In this document: piece by piece, positions 16,456 through 25,288 of the stretch
How positions within the stretch are numbered: the stretch's first letter is position 1
Layout of the letters: each line of letters begins with the position of its first letter
Translations under genes and position numbers: made by a program
Notes under the pieces: generated by a model
Seen by the model: only the letters and a program-made list of their open reading frames with translations
Databases searched by the model: none
What the model was told of the DNA's origin: nothing
DNA from: Metabacillus malikii
Lineage (GTDB): Bacteria; Bacillota; Bacilli; Bacillales; Bacillaceae
NCBI RefSeq assembly: GCF_030813355.1
Contig: NZ_JAUSUD010000030.1
Coordinates: 1 to 45,326 of the forward strand
DNA length: 45,326 nucleotides
Direction: 5' to 3'

Positions 16456-17424
16456 ATGAAAGATGTAACAGCATTGGGAGAGCTTTTAATCGATTTTACT
16501 CCAAGTGGTAGAGGAGAACAGGATAATCCTATGTTTGAAGCAAATCCAGGTGGAGCTCCTAGTAATGTGCTCGTTGCCCTAGCTTGGTTAGGCCTGGAAA
16601 CGGCATTCATAGGATGTGTAGGGAAAGACAATTTTGGCCAATTATTAGTTGATGCATTACGTTCAAAAGGAGTCGATACGAGTGGAATTGTATATTCCGA
16701 TGTAAAAACCACAATAGCATTTGTACATATTGATGAGCATGGTGAACGTTCATTTGATTTTTATCGTCAGCCTGGGGCAGATATGATGCTTGCAAAGGAA
16801 GATATAGACCTTAAACTAATCTCTCAATCTCGTATTTTTCATGTGGGATCAATTTCAATGACAGATGAACCGGTAAGAGAGGCAACGTTAATGACGTTAA
16901 AGCATGCAAAAGAGAAGGGGAAAGTGATTTCTTTTGACCCTAACCTCCGTCCATTACTATGGGACAATCTGGATCATGCGAAAAGGCAAATCGAGACTGT
17001 TATGCAGTATGCAGATATAGTGAAAGTTTCAGAAGAGGAATTAGCATTTTTAACAGGTGAAGAGGATATTTCTCGTGGAGCAGGGCAGCTATTTGAAAAG
17101 AATAGTCTATCACTTCTATTTGTTACGGTAGGTGATAAGGGAAGCTATGCGTATAATGCGAATGGATTCGTTTTTGTGCCGGGTATTGCTGTGAAAGCAG
17201 TTGATACGACGGGGTGTGGTGATGCGTTTTTTGCAGGGGTTTTATATCAGTTATTAAAAAGTGACCGATTAAGTGAAAGTTTAGCAAAGGATGAGTTGGA
17301 GTTTATTTTGCAGTTTGGAAACGCAATGGGAGCCTTTGTCGCTAAACATAAAGGTGGGATTCCGGCGATGCCGACGTTATTGCAAATAGAGGAGTTTATT
17401 GCTGAGGTTTATTCAACTGGATGA
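16456..17424 (+). CDS. Fructokinase (PfkB family)
   Basis: A 322-residue ribokinase/PfkB-family sugar kinase. The N-terminal motif GELLIDFTPSG, the substrate region NPGGAPSNVLVALAWLG (about 32-48) and the C-terminal signature DTTGCGDAFFAGVLYQLL (about 252-269, catalytic Asp in GCGDAF) are as in bacterial fructokinases of sucrose operons. It would phosphorylate fructose at C6 with ATP. The ATG at 16456 has AGGTGG 6 nt before it; the frame extends upstream to 16399 only through the terminator hairpin, so that start is rejected. It lies 85 nt after GH32 and is separated by the terminator, so it is expressed by read-through or from a promoter I cannot see. Confidence 0.92.
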   Translation: MKDVTALGELLIDFTPSGRGEQDNPMFEANPGGAPSNVLVALAWLGLETAFIGCVGKDNFGQLLVDALRSKGVDTSGIVYSDVKTTIAFVHIDEHGERSFDFYRQPGADMMLAKEDIDLKLISQSRIFHVGSISMTDEPVREATLMTLKHAKEKGKVISFDPNLRPLLWDNLDHAKRQIETVMQYADIVKVSEEELAFLTGEEDISRGAGQLFEKNSLSLLFVTVGDKGSYAYNANGFVFVPGIAVKAVDTTGCGDAFFAGVLYQLLKSDRLSESLAKDELEFILQFGNAMGAFVAKHKGGIPAMPTLLQIEEFIAEVYSTG

Positions 17425-17597
17425 TTTCAAAAAAGAGTAATATCAGAGAGAATTAAAAGTTTCTCGGTTATGGGAACTTTACATAGGTGGGTTTGATTAT
17501 AATTAGAAATATAGATGGTGCTGAGGATACTCTGTTGAGGCTTTTCGAGAGTGTCGAGAGATATAAAAAAGTTCTTTGAATATTAGATAGTTTTGTT

Positions 17598-17745
17598 AGT
17601 CTCCATGTTAAAATGTTCGACCCCGACCATCGGTATTTTTAAGTAAAAACAAGTAAAATTTTAAAAAAAGGTATACACTCACAAATGTTGATACATCAAT
17701 ATTTGTGGGTGTTTTTGTTTTGCGAGAAAAGGGATGAAAAGGGGA
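17598..17745 (+). repeat. Copy A of tRNA-Cys/terminator repeat
   Basis: This 148-nt stretch aligns with the tRNA-Cys relic and its downstream sequence at 35.7 kb. GTTCGACCCCGACCATCGG (from 17621) corresponds to the T-arm and 3' acceptor end of the tRNA. A spacer (TTTTTAAGTAAAAACAAGT) and a terminator hairpin follow. Only the part from about the anticodon arm onward is recognisable. It lies between the fructoside module and the defence-rich part. Confidence 0.65.
17676..17716 (+). terminator. Terminator inside repeat copy A
   Basis: CACTCACAAAT (17676-17686) pairs with ATTTGTGGGTG (17701-17711, one wobble), and inner TTGAT/ATCAA extends the stem. TTTTTGTTTT follows. Confidence 0.85.
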
Positions 17746-17817
17746 GGACTTGAATTGGTTTTACACGAGAAAATACCTTAAGATTGTGGAGCAACCATTA
17801 TATTTTAAGCAGGAAAA

Positions 17818-17848
17818 TACTGCACAGTAGACTAAATACTGTGCAGTA
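17818..17848 (+). repeat. 12-bp perfect inverted repeat, possible double operator
   Basis: TACTGCACAGTA (17818-17829) and TACTGTGCAGTA (17837-17848) are exact reverse complements around GACTAAA. Each arm is itself nearly palindromic (TACTG-CAGTA), so the element can be an RNA hairpin or two dyad sites 19 bp apart. It lies 270 nt before the next gene. The remaining 17425-18119 shows no gene; a weak hairpin (GAGAGAA/TTTCTC) lies just after the fructokinase. Confidence 0.6.
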
Positions 17849-18119
17849 AATTATTTCTATTAAATGGAGATTTGTAAAAATAGAGTAGGTTCATATATCA
17901 AAAATAATGTCCACGAAAAGGATAGGGTTTGTTGTTTACACCTACTATCAAGGTTTATCTAAGGATCAGCATACATGTACAGCAACTAAATACTGGTATA
18001 TAATATATATCAAATTTTTAAAAAATATAACATACACACAGAAAGAAGATATTTTGTTAGTTCTGAATGATGAGCATTTTGCCTAAATTTATATTGTAAA
18101 AAAGGAGTAGTGGATTTAT

Positions 18120-19175
18120 ATGACTATAGATGAATATTTAAAATTGCAAGAACAAGAGTTTCATGAATTTGGTAGAAATATAGAAAAATTAATTTTAGTG
18201 GCTGCAGATTCTTTTGATACATTAAAGAATTTTTACGAACCAATGGGGGCAACAGTAAATCCATATAAAGATAATGAATCATATATCGTCGAAAAAAATA
18301 ATGGGGAATGCCATTTATTTATTAAAGGTTCAAATTTACAATATAGGAAAAGGTTTATAGATTTCTTAAATGTAAAATATAATGTTCCTAAAGATACTGT
18401 GCCGAGCTCTTTAAATGTAGATCATGTTTTCAATAAAGAAAGGGCAAAAGATTACTTTATAAGGATGATATTACTTGATGAGAAATCTAATCAAGCATGG
18501 GGTAGAGCATATGAAAAGTCTATGACTAGAATTGATAAATATAAAGATTCTGCAAAAAAAGCTATGATATTACTGGATTATTCTGTTTTTCTTAAAATCT
18601 TAGAATTACCTAGTTTTAAAAAAGGAAATATTAAAGGTAAAGATGATATACAAAGAATAGCCAATGAAGCTAGGCAAGAATTAGAAAAGTTATTTGGAGC
18701 TGATATAATTCCACTGGATGTTGTTGAAACATTTTATAGAGCAGAAGTTAATCAGTTAAAATATGGTTATTGGAATGTTCCATTTTACATAAAAGCCAAA
18801 CACTTTAATCTAACTGTATTAAAACAACCTTACAAAGGGAGATTCCAATTCATAATGCAAGAAATAAAGAGCATATTTGAAAGTGTTTTAAAAAATCAAT
18901 TTGTTGTAGATTTTAAAGAAAGTTTATCCGAGCTAGATACTCATAAATATTTAATTATATCTTCGCTTGCAATAAATCGAGGGAATGTTATAGTGAAAGA
19001 GATTGGTGATGTTAGTAATCATCTTTTAAGTAATATAGATGAAGCTATTGAACTAGATTGGGAAATAAAAGTTAGAAACAAACTAGTTCAGACAATGATA
19101 ATTAGAGTTTATAAAGAAGGATATAATGATATTGATACAATCAGATATGAATTCCAGTTGGATTCACCATCTTAA
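18120..19175 (+). CDS. Unrecognised AT-rich 351-residue protein
   Basis: I do not recognise this protein. It is soluble, lysine-rich and encoded by markedly AT-rich codons (AAA, ATA, TTA), more so than the fructoside operon to its left, which suggests acquisition. A segment near residues 100-112 (LNVDHVFNKERAK) has the D-H, N and R pattern that can occur in HNH-type nuclease motifs; this is weak evidence. The C-terminal 100 residues are mixed alpha/beta. The ATG has AAAGGAG 12 nt upstream. It is isolated: a repeat copy lies before it and two terminators after it, and the Gabija genes start 600 nt on. A stand-alone defence gene is a guess from location only. Confidence 0.6.
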   Translation: MTIDEYLKLQEQEFHEFGRNIEKLILVAADSFDTLKNFYEPMGATVNPYKDNESYIVEKNNGECHLFIKGSNLQYRKRFIDFLNVKYNVPKDTVPSSLNVDHVFNKERAKDYFIRMILLDEKSNQAWGRAYEKSMTRIDKYKDSAKKAMILLDYSVFLKILELPSFKKGNIKGKDDIQRIANEARQELEKLFGADIIPLDVVETFYRAEVNQLKYGYWNVPFYIKAKHFNLTVLKQPYKGRFQFIMQEIKSIFESVLKNQFVVDFKESLSELDTHKYLIISSLAINRGNVIVKEIGDVSNHLLSNIDEAIELDWEIKVRNKLVQTMIIRVYKEGYNDIDTIRYEFQLDSPS

Positions 19176-19349
19176 TTACCGATAATTGGAACTGCCAACT
19201 GAAGGGTTTTAACCTGGCATTAAGCCAGCCAACTGATTATAAAATTGAAATAAGAAGTACTAAAGTACAAGAAAGTCGATTGCTACATAGTACAAATATA
19301 CTATTCAATAGAAATTGATATTCCACAATTCGCGCGATTGTGAAAGACT

Positions 19350-19397
19350 AAAAGCCTAATTCCTTGCTAAAGAAAAGGAGGATGAATAGGCTTTTTC
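19350..19397 (+). terminator. Intrinsic terminator after the 18.1-kb gene
   Basis: AAAAGCCTAATTC (19350-19362) pairs with GAATAGGCTTTT (19384-19395, one bulge), followed by T. A second small hairpin, CACAAT/ATTGTG (19324-19342), lies just before it, and CTGGC/GCCAG (19214-19228) earlier in the gap. Confidence 0.75.
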
Positions 19398-19634
19398 ACT
19401 TAGAATCTTTGACGTTCTTCTATTGGAAACAATTTGACATCGTGGGGTAAATTCCGTGGTAAGCGCTGATAAAAAATAGTTACTCATATTACTGGTAGAT
19501 GTCTAATAATAATAATAAATGAATTTGTTCACTGCAGGTTGGTATAATTTATTACATTGACTTGTGATAGATTGACATGATTTTAATCTAGTATAAGAAT
19601 CTCCTTTGTGTTTTCAAATATCTTGCTATGTTTT

Positions 19635-19671
19635 ACCCCTTTGGATAATATTGTCTAAAGGGGTTTTTTTT
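19635..19671 (+). terminator. Intrinsic terminator upstream of gajA
   Basis: ACCCCTTT (19635-19642) pairs with AAAGGGGT (19657-19664) and eight T follow. It insulates the Gabija operon from upstream transcription, so its promoter must lie in the next 100 nt. Confidence 0.85.
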
Positions 19672-19770
19672 GTCGGTAGGGAAGTTTGTAAATCTAGTAT
19701 TCTATGTTTTTGTAGGCAGTTAATAAAAAAATGTTAACTATTTTAAATTAAGTTATCGGGGGTTGGTCTT

Positions 19771-21543
19771 ATGAGAATTGATTGGATAAGGATAAAGGGA
19801 TTTAGAAATTTTGTTGATGAAAAAATAAATTTTGCTAATCAGACACTAATAATAGGTGCCAATGATGTTGGAAAGACGAATTTAATATATGCCTTAAGGA
19901 TTCTGTTCGATAGAGGCCTAAGTGATAAAGATTTAGAATTACATAACAGTGATTACAATGTTTATACCAAGACTGAATCAATTGAAATTACAGTTAAAGT
20001 AACTGAAGTTAATCAGGACTGTCTAATGAGTACTTTTAAAGGGGACATAAAGGATGGTACAGTATTTATTCAATATAAAAATACAAAGACTGGTGAATTC
20101 CAAATCTTAACGGGTCATTCTGAAGAAACGTTAGAAAACAAACTATCACGCTACTATATAAAGAGATTAAATATGGAATACGTTAATACAAACCGCAATT
20201 TATCTTCCTTTATGAAAAGAGAAAAAAATCAGATTCTTGAGGATGCGAAATCAATTTTGGGAGAAGAGTTGAAAAAAAACGATGAAGTAGCAGTTTCTAC
20301 AATGAAGGATGACCTAAAGATTTTAAATGAAAAGATTGATAACTTGAATTACATAAAAAGATCTTTAGAAAGTGTGAATACTGAGTTAGCAAAGTTAGCT
20401 ATCCATAACGAGAACCAAACTCTAAATTTTAAAAATGCTAATTCTGACATAGACAGCTTACTTGATAATCTAGAATTAACTTATGCATCAGATGGTGAAA
20501 CGCTTACTTTAGGTGGGGATGGTCGTAATAATCAAATATTCTTAGCTACTTGGGTCGCAAAACAAAAAAATAAAAAGACACTTGAAAAAGTAACCTTTTT
20601 TGCAGTTGAAGAGCCTGAAGCTCATTTACACCCACATCAACAAAAGAAACTTTCTAACTATTTACTAGAGAACTTTGAAGAACAGGTATTCATAACAACT
20701 CATTCACCACATATTGCTTCGGAATTCAGACCAGATAAAATAGTAAAGTTATATTCTAGAAACAAGAAAACTATGGTAGCAAAAGGTGGATGTAGTGAAG
20801 AATTAAAATTGAGTTTTGATGATTTTGGATATAGACTAGATGCAATCACGGCAGATGTGTTTTTTGTTAATGCAGTTTTTCTAGTTGAAGGTCCATCAGA
20901 AAAGCTTTTTTACACAGCATTAGCAAAAAAATTGAAAATAGATCTTGATCGTTTAAATGTTTCGATAATTTCTGTCAACGGTGTTGGATTTAAACCCTAT
21001 ATTAAAATTTGTTTAGCGTTAGATATTCCTTTTGTATTAAGAACGGATAACGATATTTTTAATAAGTCCAAAAAGGTATCCGATACAGAGACCATTGAAT
21101 TATCATATCATGCTGGAGTATCTCGCGTTATGGGGATTTATGAAGAACTTCTAAAAAATGAAGAGACTAACCCTTTAATTGAATATTGGAAAGTGAACGG
21201 GAAATACAATGAATGGGACAGTAGAGATAAAGTACCTGCAAAAGCTAACAGCATTTTACAGTATGTTTCTAAAGAAATAGAAAAAGATAATATTTTTTTA
21301 TCAAGTGTGGACTTAGAACATGATTTAGTAATGAGTAATTTATTCAGCTCTTTAAAAAACTATTATAATACGAGAACAGAAACAAGTACTGTTAAGAAGA
21401 TGCAACAAGCTAAGGCAGAGAATATGTTAAGTTTTTTAAGTGACAAATTTGATACTCTCGATTGTTTAAAAGAGGATAAGATTGCCGAACCTCTAAAAAG
21501 AGTCCAAGCATTGGCTGAAAGGGTTGTGCGTGTGAATGAATAA
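19771..21543 (+). CDS. gajA: Gabija GajA, OLD-family ATPase-Toprim nuclease
   Basis: A 590-residue protein, close to the usual GajA length (about 580). The ABC-type ATPase has Walker A GANDVGKT (about 30-37), and a signature/Walker B region EEPEAHLHPHQQ (about 278-290) with THSPHIASEF after it. The Toprim nuclease domain follows: FLVEGPSEKLFY (about 370-381) with the metal-binding Glu, and RTDNDIF (about 423-429) with the paired acidic residues. In Gabija, GajA assembles into a tetramer and cuts DNA when nucleotide pools fall during phage infection. GGGGGTTGG lies upstream of the ATG. The stop overlaps the start of the helicase gene by 8 nt, the standard Gabija layout. All key residues I looked for are present. 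Confidence 0.9.
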   Translation: MRIDWIRIKGFRNFVDEKINFANQTLIIGANDVGKTNLIYALRILFDRGLSDKDLELHNSDYNVYTKTESIEITVKVTEVNQDCLMSTFKGDIKDGTVFIQYKNTKTGEFQILTGHSEETLENKLSRYYIKRLNMEYVNTNRNLSSFMKREKNQILEDAKSILGEELKKNDEVAVSTMKDDLKILNEKIDNLNYIKRSLESVNTELAKLAIHNENQTLNFKNANSDIDSLLDNLELTYASDGETLTLGGDGRNNQIFLATWVAKQKNKKTLEKVTFFAVEEPEAHLHPHQQKKLSNYLLENFEEQVFITTHSPHIASEFRPDKIVKLYSRNKKTMVAKGGCSEELKLSFDDFGYRLDAITADVFFVNAVFLVEGPSEKLFYTALAKKLKIDLDRLNVSIISVNGVGFKPYIKICLALDIPFVLRTDNDIFNKSKKVSDTETIELSYHAGVSRVMGIYEELLKNEETNPLIEYWKVNGKYNEWDSRDKVPAKANSILQYVSKEIEKDNIFLSSVDLEHDLVMSNLFSSLKNYYNTRTETSTVKKMQQAKAENMLSFLSDKFDTLDCLKEDKIAEPLKRVQALAERVVRVNE

Positions 21544-23182
21544 ATTAGTCCAACCCACTAAAGAACAAGTAAGAATTATCGATGAAGTCGGGAATCTAGT
21601 AGTAACTGCAAAACCTGGAAGTGGAAAAACCTATACAGTAGTTGAAAAGATTGGAGTTATTTCTGAATGTTTGAAGGAATACCAAGGGGTTATTGCAATC
21701 TCTTTTACTAGAAAAGCAAGTCAAGAATTAGAGTTGCGTTGTAAAAGAAAAGGAATATTAAGAAGAAATCATTTTTTTGGAACTATTGATAAATTTTATA
21801 TATCTGAAATAATAATGCCGTTTTCAAAAATTCTTACTGGGAAGAACATCCCATTAGAAGTAAAAGATTCTTTTAATGACTTTCCAGAGTATGAAGCATT
21901 AAAAGGTCTAAAGGTGGATTTCAGGAATAGAGAATTACAGATATTATTAGAGAAATCTTTAATAGATGGCCACATTTTTTTAGAAATATGTGGAGAAACA
22001 GCATTTTTTATTATGAATAAGGTTCCAGAATGTTTATTATACTTAAAAGCAAAATATACTCATATTTTTATAGATGAGTATCAAGATTGTGGGGAGATTC
22101 AACATGAAATCTTCTTACAACTTGTTGATTTGGGGATTTTTGGTGTTGCTGTTGGGGATTTAAATCAAGCAATTTATGCATTCAGTAATAGATATTCAAA
22201 ATATTTATTTTCATTAATGTCTGATAAAAGATTTAAGCACCTAGAAATAACACATAATCATAGATGTCATAAGACAGTCTCTGACTACTCACTAGCTCTT
22301 ATGGGAGTTCGAAACATTAATTTAGAAGGTGAATCAAGGGTATTCAAGGTTAATGTAATAGGTACTGATGAGAATGTAATCAATTCAATTGAGTGTAATT
22401 TACCTATTCTGAAAGAAAAATATGGATTTAAAAATAATAGTGACTTTGCCATTTTGTGCAGAGGTAACGAAACTGCTAAAAGAGCTTCACTATTTTTAAA
22501 AACTGAAAATAAGTTATTTGTAGATACAGCACTTGATAAAAGTAATTCCTATTGGGGTATATTGTTTAATGATATGTTAACTTCATTCTTTTTATATAAA
22601 AAGGGCTTAACAACAATCTTAGATTTTGTAGAGAGCCGCATTAATGAAGAGTATGATAAAAAGAGGTTTGAAAAAGGGTTAGAAATCTTGACTGAAATTT
22701 TTTCGTTAGAAGAAAATCAGTTGGGAAATCAAATAGACACATTTATAAAATTCGCTCATTTAATATATCCAGAACATAAGGATGAAAAAATATGTATTGA
22801 TTTAAAAAGTATAATAGAAGATGAGCAAAAGCTAAATAGTTTTAAACCTGCTACGGAGAATGAAGTAAATATTATGACATTGCATAAATCAAAAGGGCTA
22901 GAGTTTAAATGTGTTTTCTTACTTGATGTTTATAAATGGATATTGCCACCTGAAGGTAAATGGGTTACTAATGAAGACTATACACAAGCTCTAAATCTCT
23001 TTTATGTGGGGGTTACTAGAGCTATTGAAGCTTGTTATATTATGCAGGGGACTATGAGATACAGAGCTAAGCAAGAGGATTTTTGGACAGCAGAAGAATC
23101 TCCTTTTTTATACCTGAACAATACACAGTTGCTGAGGAAAGACCTTCTTTGGAAAGATGAATTATTAGTAAAGCAAAATTGA
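21536..23182 (+). CDS. gajB: Gabija GajB, UvrD/Rep-like helicase
   Basis: A 548-residue superfamily 1 helicase, somewhat longer than the typical GajB (about 500). Motif I is AKPGSGKT (about 28-35), motif Ia SFTRKAS, motif II FIDEYQD (about 178-184), motif III VGDLNQAIYAF, motif V LHKSKGLEF (about 448-456) and motif VI YVGVTRA (about 488-494). In the Gabija system GajB senses DNA ends or nucleotide depletion and activates GajA. Its ATG sits in ATGAATAA of the gajA end, so translation is coupled. The terminator-like structure at 23.3 kb follows. The pair looks complete and functional. Confidence 0.9.
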   Translation: MNKLVQPTKEQVRIIDEVGNLVVTAKPGSGKTYTVVEKIGVISECLKEYQGVIAISFTRKASQELELRCKRKGILRRNHFFGTIDKFYISEIIMPFSKILTGKNIPLEVKDSFNDFPEYEALKGLKVDFRNRELQILLEKSLIDGHIFLEICGETAFFIMNKVPECLLYLKAKYTHIFIDEYQDCGEIQHEIFLQLVDLGIFGVAVGDLNQAIYAFSNRYSKYLFSLMSDKRFKHLEITHNHRCHKTVSDYSLALMGVRNINLEGESRVFKVNVIGTDENVINSIECNLPILKEKYGFKNNSDFAILCRGNETAKRASLFLKTENKLFVDTALDKSNSYWGILFNDMLTSFFLYKKGLTTILDFVESRINEEYDKKRFEKGLEILTEIFSLEENQLGNQIDTFIKFAHLIYPEHKDEKICIDLKSIIEDEQKLNSFKPATENEVNIMTLHKSKGLEFKCVFLLDVYKWILPPEGKWVTNEDYTQALNLFYVGVTRAIEACYIMQGTMRYRAKQEDFWTAEESPFLYLNNTQLLRKDLLWKDELLVKQN

Positions 23183-23294
23183 ATAGCAATTGTATAAGAG
23201 TTCATGTTATTTTAGTTTTTGCTTTGGTTCGTTTTCAAAGTGGGGGGAATAATACAAGTTTTTGGTTATAATGTATTTAGCAATGACGCTTTGG

Positions 23295-23356
23295 CCACTG
23301 TGTGATATAGGTGATCCACCCGAAATCTACCACAGTGATTTGGGTGGATTTTATTT
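23295..23356 (+). terminator. Terminator with upstream pairing partner after gajB
   Basis: ATCCACCCGAAAT (23314-23326) pairs with ATTTGGGTGGAT (23338-23349, one bulge), followed by TTTTATTTT: a strong terminator. Its loop carries CACAGTG (23331-23337), exactly complementary to CACTGTG (23296-23302) upstream. The two pairings could form a pseudoknot or compete. Confidence 0.75.
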
Positions 23357-23528
23357 TGGCATTTTTTATAAGTGACATTGGGTAATGTTTTATTTATTCA
23401 AAGGAGTATTTTTATACAGCTGAATTACATCTCCCTAATGTAAATTTGATGCTTCACCAAGTTAACTCTTGGAGAGGTGCATTAAAAATATTGAGATAAT
23501 AACCATAAATGATAAGTGCAAAAATCCG

Positions 23529-23571
23529 AATATCAGACCCTACCAATTATGGTGTCTGATATTCTTTTTTA
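23529..23571 (+). terminator. Second intrinsic terminator downstream of Gabija
   Basis: GAATATCAGAC (23529-23539) is exactly complementary to GTCTGATATTC (23555-23565), followed by six T. Confidence 0.85.
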
Positions 23572-24136
23572 TTTAGGGAATTCCAAAATACTTTATAAAA
23601 AATTGTGAACCGTTGAACTCAAACTATCGGTTTTTGTTAATTGAACAAGGAGTGCCATTTTTAACAGGATCTTTTTGCTGCGCAGTACAACGATACTGTG
23701 AAATTATTAAAAATGTTACCGCTTAGCAAAGTAAATTTGTGAACTATTGTACCTTTACAAACGGGAGCGAGAGTTAATCAAAAAACAATATTGTTGATGT
23801 GGTAAATGATGTCTTCTGTTGTATAAAAAGGATAGATGTATACAGGTGATCATCCAAGTCATTTACTCTTTTTCTTTACACCTATAAAATGTGTGACATT
23901 CTAATCAAGTATTTAGTTCTAAGATATCCTAGAGATTTAATAAAAGCAGATGATTTAGTACCTAATTTGTAGGCAATTGAACGACCATTTGCCAACAAAA
24001 TTCTATAAAGTATAATATGAGGATAGAAAAATACAACAAAAGGAAGAACTCTTGATTATTTTTAAACAAAAGTCACCAGTATCTTTTATAGTTGTAAAAG
24101 ATTAAGTTAAATAGTAAGTCGAACTAGGAGGGAAAG
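23572..24136. other. Gene-free stretch before yqxD
   Basis: No gene is supported. CGCAGTACAACGATACTGTG (23681-23700) is a small hairpin (CAGTA/TACTG) that matches 17 of 20 nt at 24909-24928. The yqxD promoter must lie in the last part. Confidence 0.4.
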
Positions 24137-24589
24137 ATGAAAATTTATGTGGATGCAGATGCTTGTCCGGTGAAAGATATTATTATTGCAGAAGCAAGGG
24201 ATTTTGAAATTCCGGTTATCCTTGTTACAAGCTTTTCTCATTTTTCTAATGCAGAGCAGCCATCAGGAGTGAAAACCATTTATGTTGATTCTGGAGCAGA
24301 TGCTGCAGATTATCGGATTGTGAAGTTAGTGGAAAAAGGAGATATTATCGTGACGCAAGATTACGGTCTTGCATCACTAGGTTTAGCAAAAGGAATTATC
24401 GTCCTCCACCATAAAGGATTTAGATATACAAATGAAAATATTGACCAATTATTACAAACACGTTATTTAAGTGCAATGGCAAGAAAAAGCGGACAGCGAA
24501 CAAAGGGACCAAAGCCTTTTACAGCAGAAGACCGTGAGAAATTTAGGGATCTTTTTAAACAGGTTATTTCTCCTAATAAATTAAGATAA
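24137..24589 (+). CDS. yqxD: YqxD/YaiI family (UPF0178) protein
   Basis: A 150-residue member of the UPF0178/DUF188 family, of full usual length. The hallmark start [14 protein letters not shown] (1-14) holds paired aspartates, followed by [13 protein letters not shown] (about 56-68), [15 protein letters not shown] (about 75-89) and the C-terminal [13 protein letters not shown]. The fold resembles PIN/NYN nucleases and the aspartates are placed like metal ligands, but no biochemical role is established as far as I know. AGGAGGG lies 6 nt upstream of the ATG. A small gene follows after 28 nt, and a hairpin terminates both. Confidence 0.92.
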   Translation: MKIYVDADACPVKDIIIAEARDFEIPVILVTSFSHFSNAEQPSGVKTIYVDSGADAADYRIVKLVEKGDIIVTQDYGLASLGLAKGIIVLHHKGFRYTNENIDQLLQTRYLSAMARKSGQRTKGPKPFTAEDREKFRDLFKQVISPNKLR

Positions 24590-24617
24590 ACTTAGAGATT
24601 CAGAAAGGAGTTAAATT

Positions 24618-24809
24618 TTGAAGTATATAAAATCGCAAATGCAACAACTAATTAAGGAAAATAAAGAACTGCATACACGCTTTAAAGAACTGAAGGCTGA
24701 GCATAGTCTTGAGAAAAACAATGCCCTCAAGGCCTTGTACCATTCAGAAGTTGCGGATGGAGGAAAGTATCAGGTAGCTTACCAAGCACTTGATCAGCCC
24801 AAAAAGTAG
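24618..24809 (+). CDS. Small coiled-coil protein downstream of yqxD
   Basis: A 63-residue protein from TTG at 24618, with AAAGGAG 8 nt upstream. Residues 6-40 (MQQLIKENKELHTRF...) form a heptad-rich charged helix; the rest is short and polar. No family recognised. Close spacing and a shared terminator suggest cotranscription with yqxD. Confidence 0.6.
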   Translation: MKYIKSQMQQLIKENKELHTRFKELKAEHSLEKNNALKALYHSEVADGGKYQVAYQALDQPKK

Positions 24810-24908
24810 ACTCCTATATTTTAATTATACTTACTGAAAATTCTGTTATAAATGCTGGATGGTTATAAGAGGATTAAAAGTTAGTGACCAAAATATGAAG
24901 TAGGTTGC

Positions 24909-24932
24909 CGCAGTACAAAAATACTGCGTTTT
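24909..24932 (+). terminator. Terminator of the yqxD transcript
   Basis: CGCAGTA (24909-24915) pairs exactly with TACTGCG (24922-24928), followed by TTTT. Confidence 0.7.
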
Positions 24933-25116
24933 CAAAAAAAGGACTAGCTACAAAATTGTCATAACAGATTCCTTGCGAATTAATCTAGTTATCGTATTGT
25001 GTTTTTTTGGAAATGATAAGAATAGTTTTGGTAAAAAGTACAAATATTCAATTCGCCATTTTTAATGTATATTTTATTTAAATAGTGGTGAACGAATAAA
25101 TGAGTTCATTCGTTCC

Positions 25117-25207
25117 TCATTTGAAAAAGGCAAATCTATCGAAAGGTAGAGACCGCAAAGTCACAGGTCTACGGTGAAATCACTATGATGGCTGGGCTAC
25201 CAAATGA
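25117..25207 (+). ncRNA. c-di-GMP-I riboswitch (GEMM-I)
   Basis: The conserved GEMM-I layout is present. P1 closes perfectly (TCATTTG 25117-25123 with CAAATGA 25201-25207). P2 carries a GAAA tetraloop (CTATCGAAAGGTAG), which docks in the GGCTGGGCTACC segment that forms the tetraloop receptor side. The core GCAAAG is at 25155-25160. It senses cyclic di-GMP. The gene it precedes starts 82 nt further on, and the strong ribosome binding site GGAGGG lies just before that gene. I see no obvious T-run terminator between, so control at translation, or a terminator I failed to see, is possible. Confidence 0.9.
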
Positions 25208-25288
25208 AGAATGGCGAATAGACTCAAGTTTAATAGAGTTAATTCAAGATTCTTCCTTTACAAATAATTGTTATGGAGGGATTTTTTT

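Noticed and set aside
17818-17848. LexA (SOS) box, because of TACTGT...CAGTA
   Set aside because: That form is the E. coli type; Bacillus LexA sites have the CGAAC-N4-GTTCG pattern, which is not seen here.
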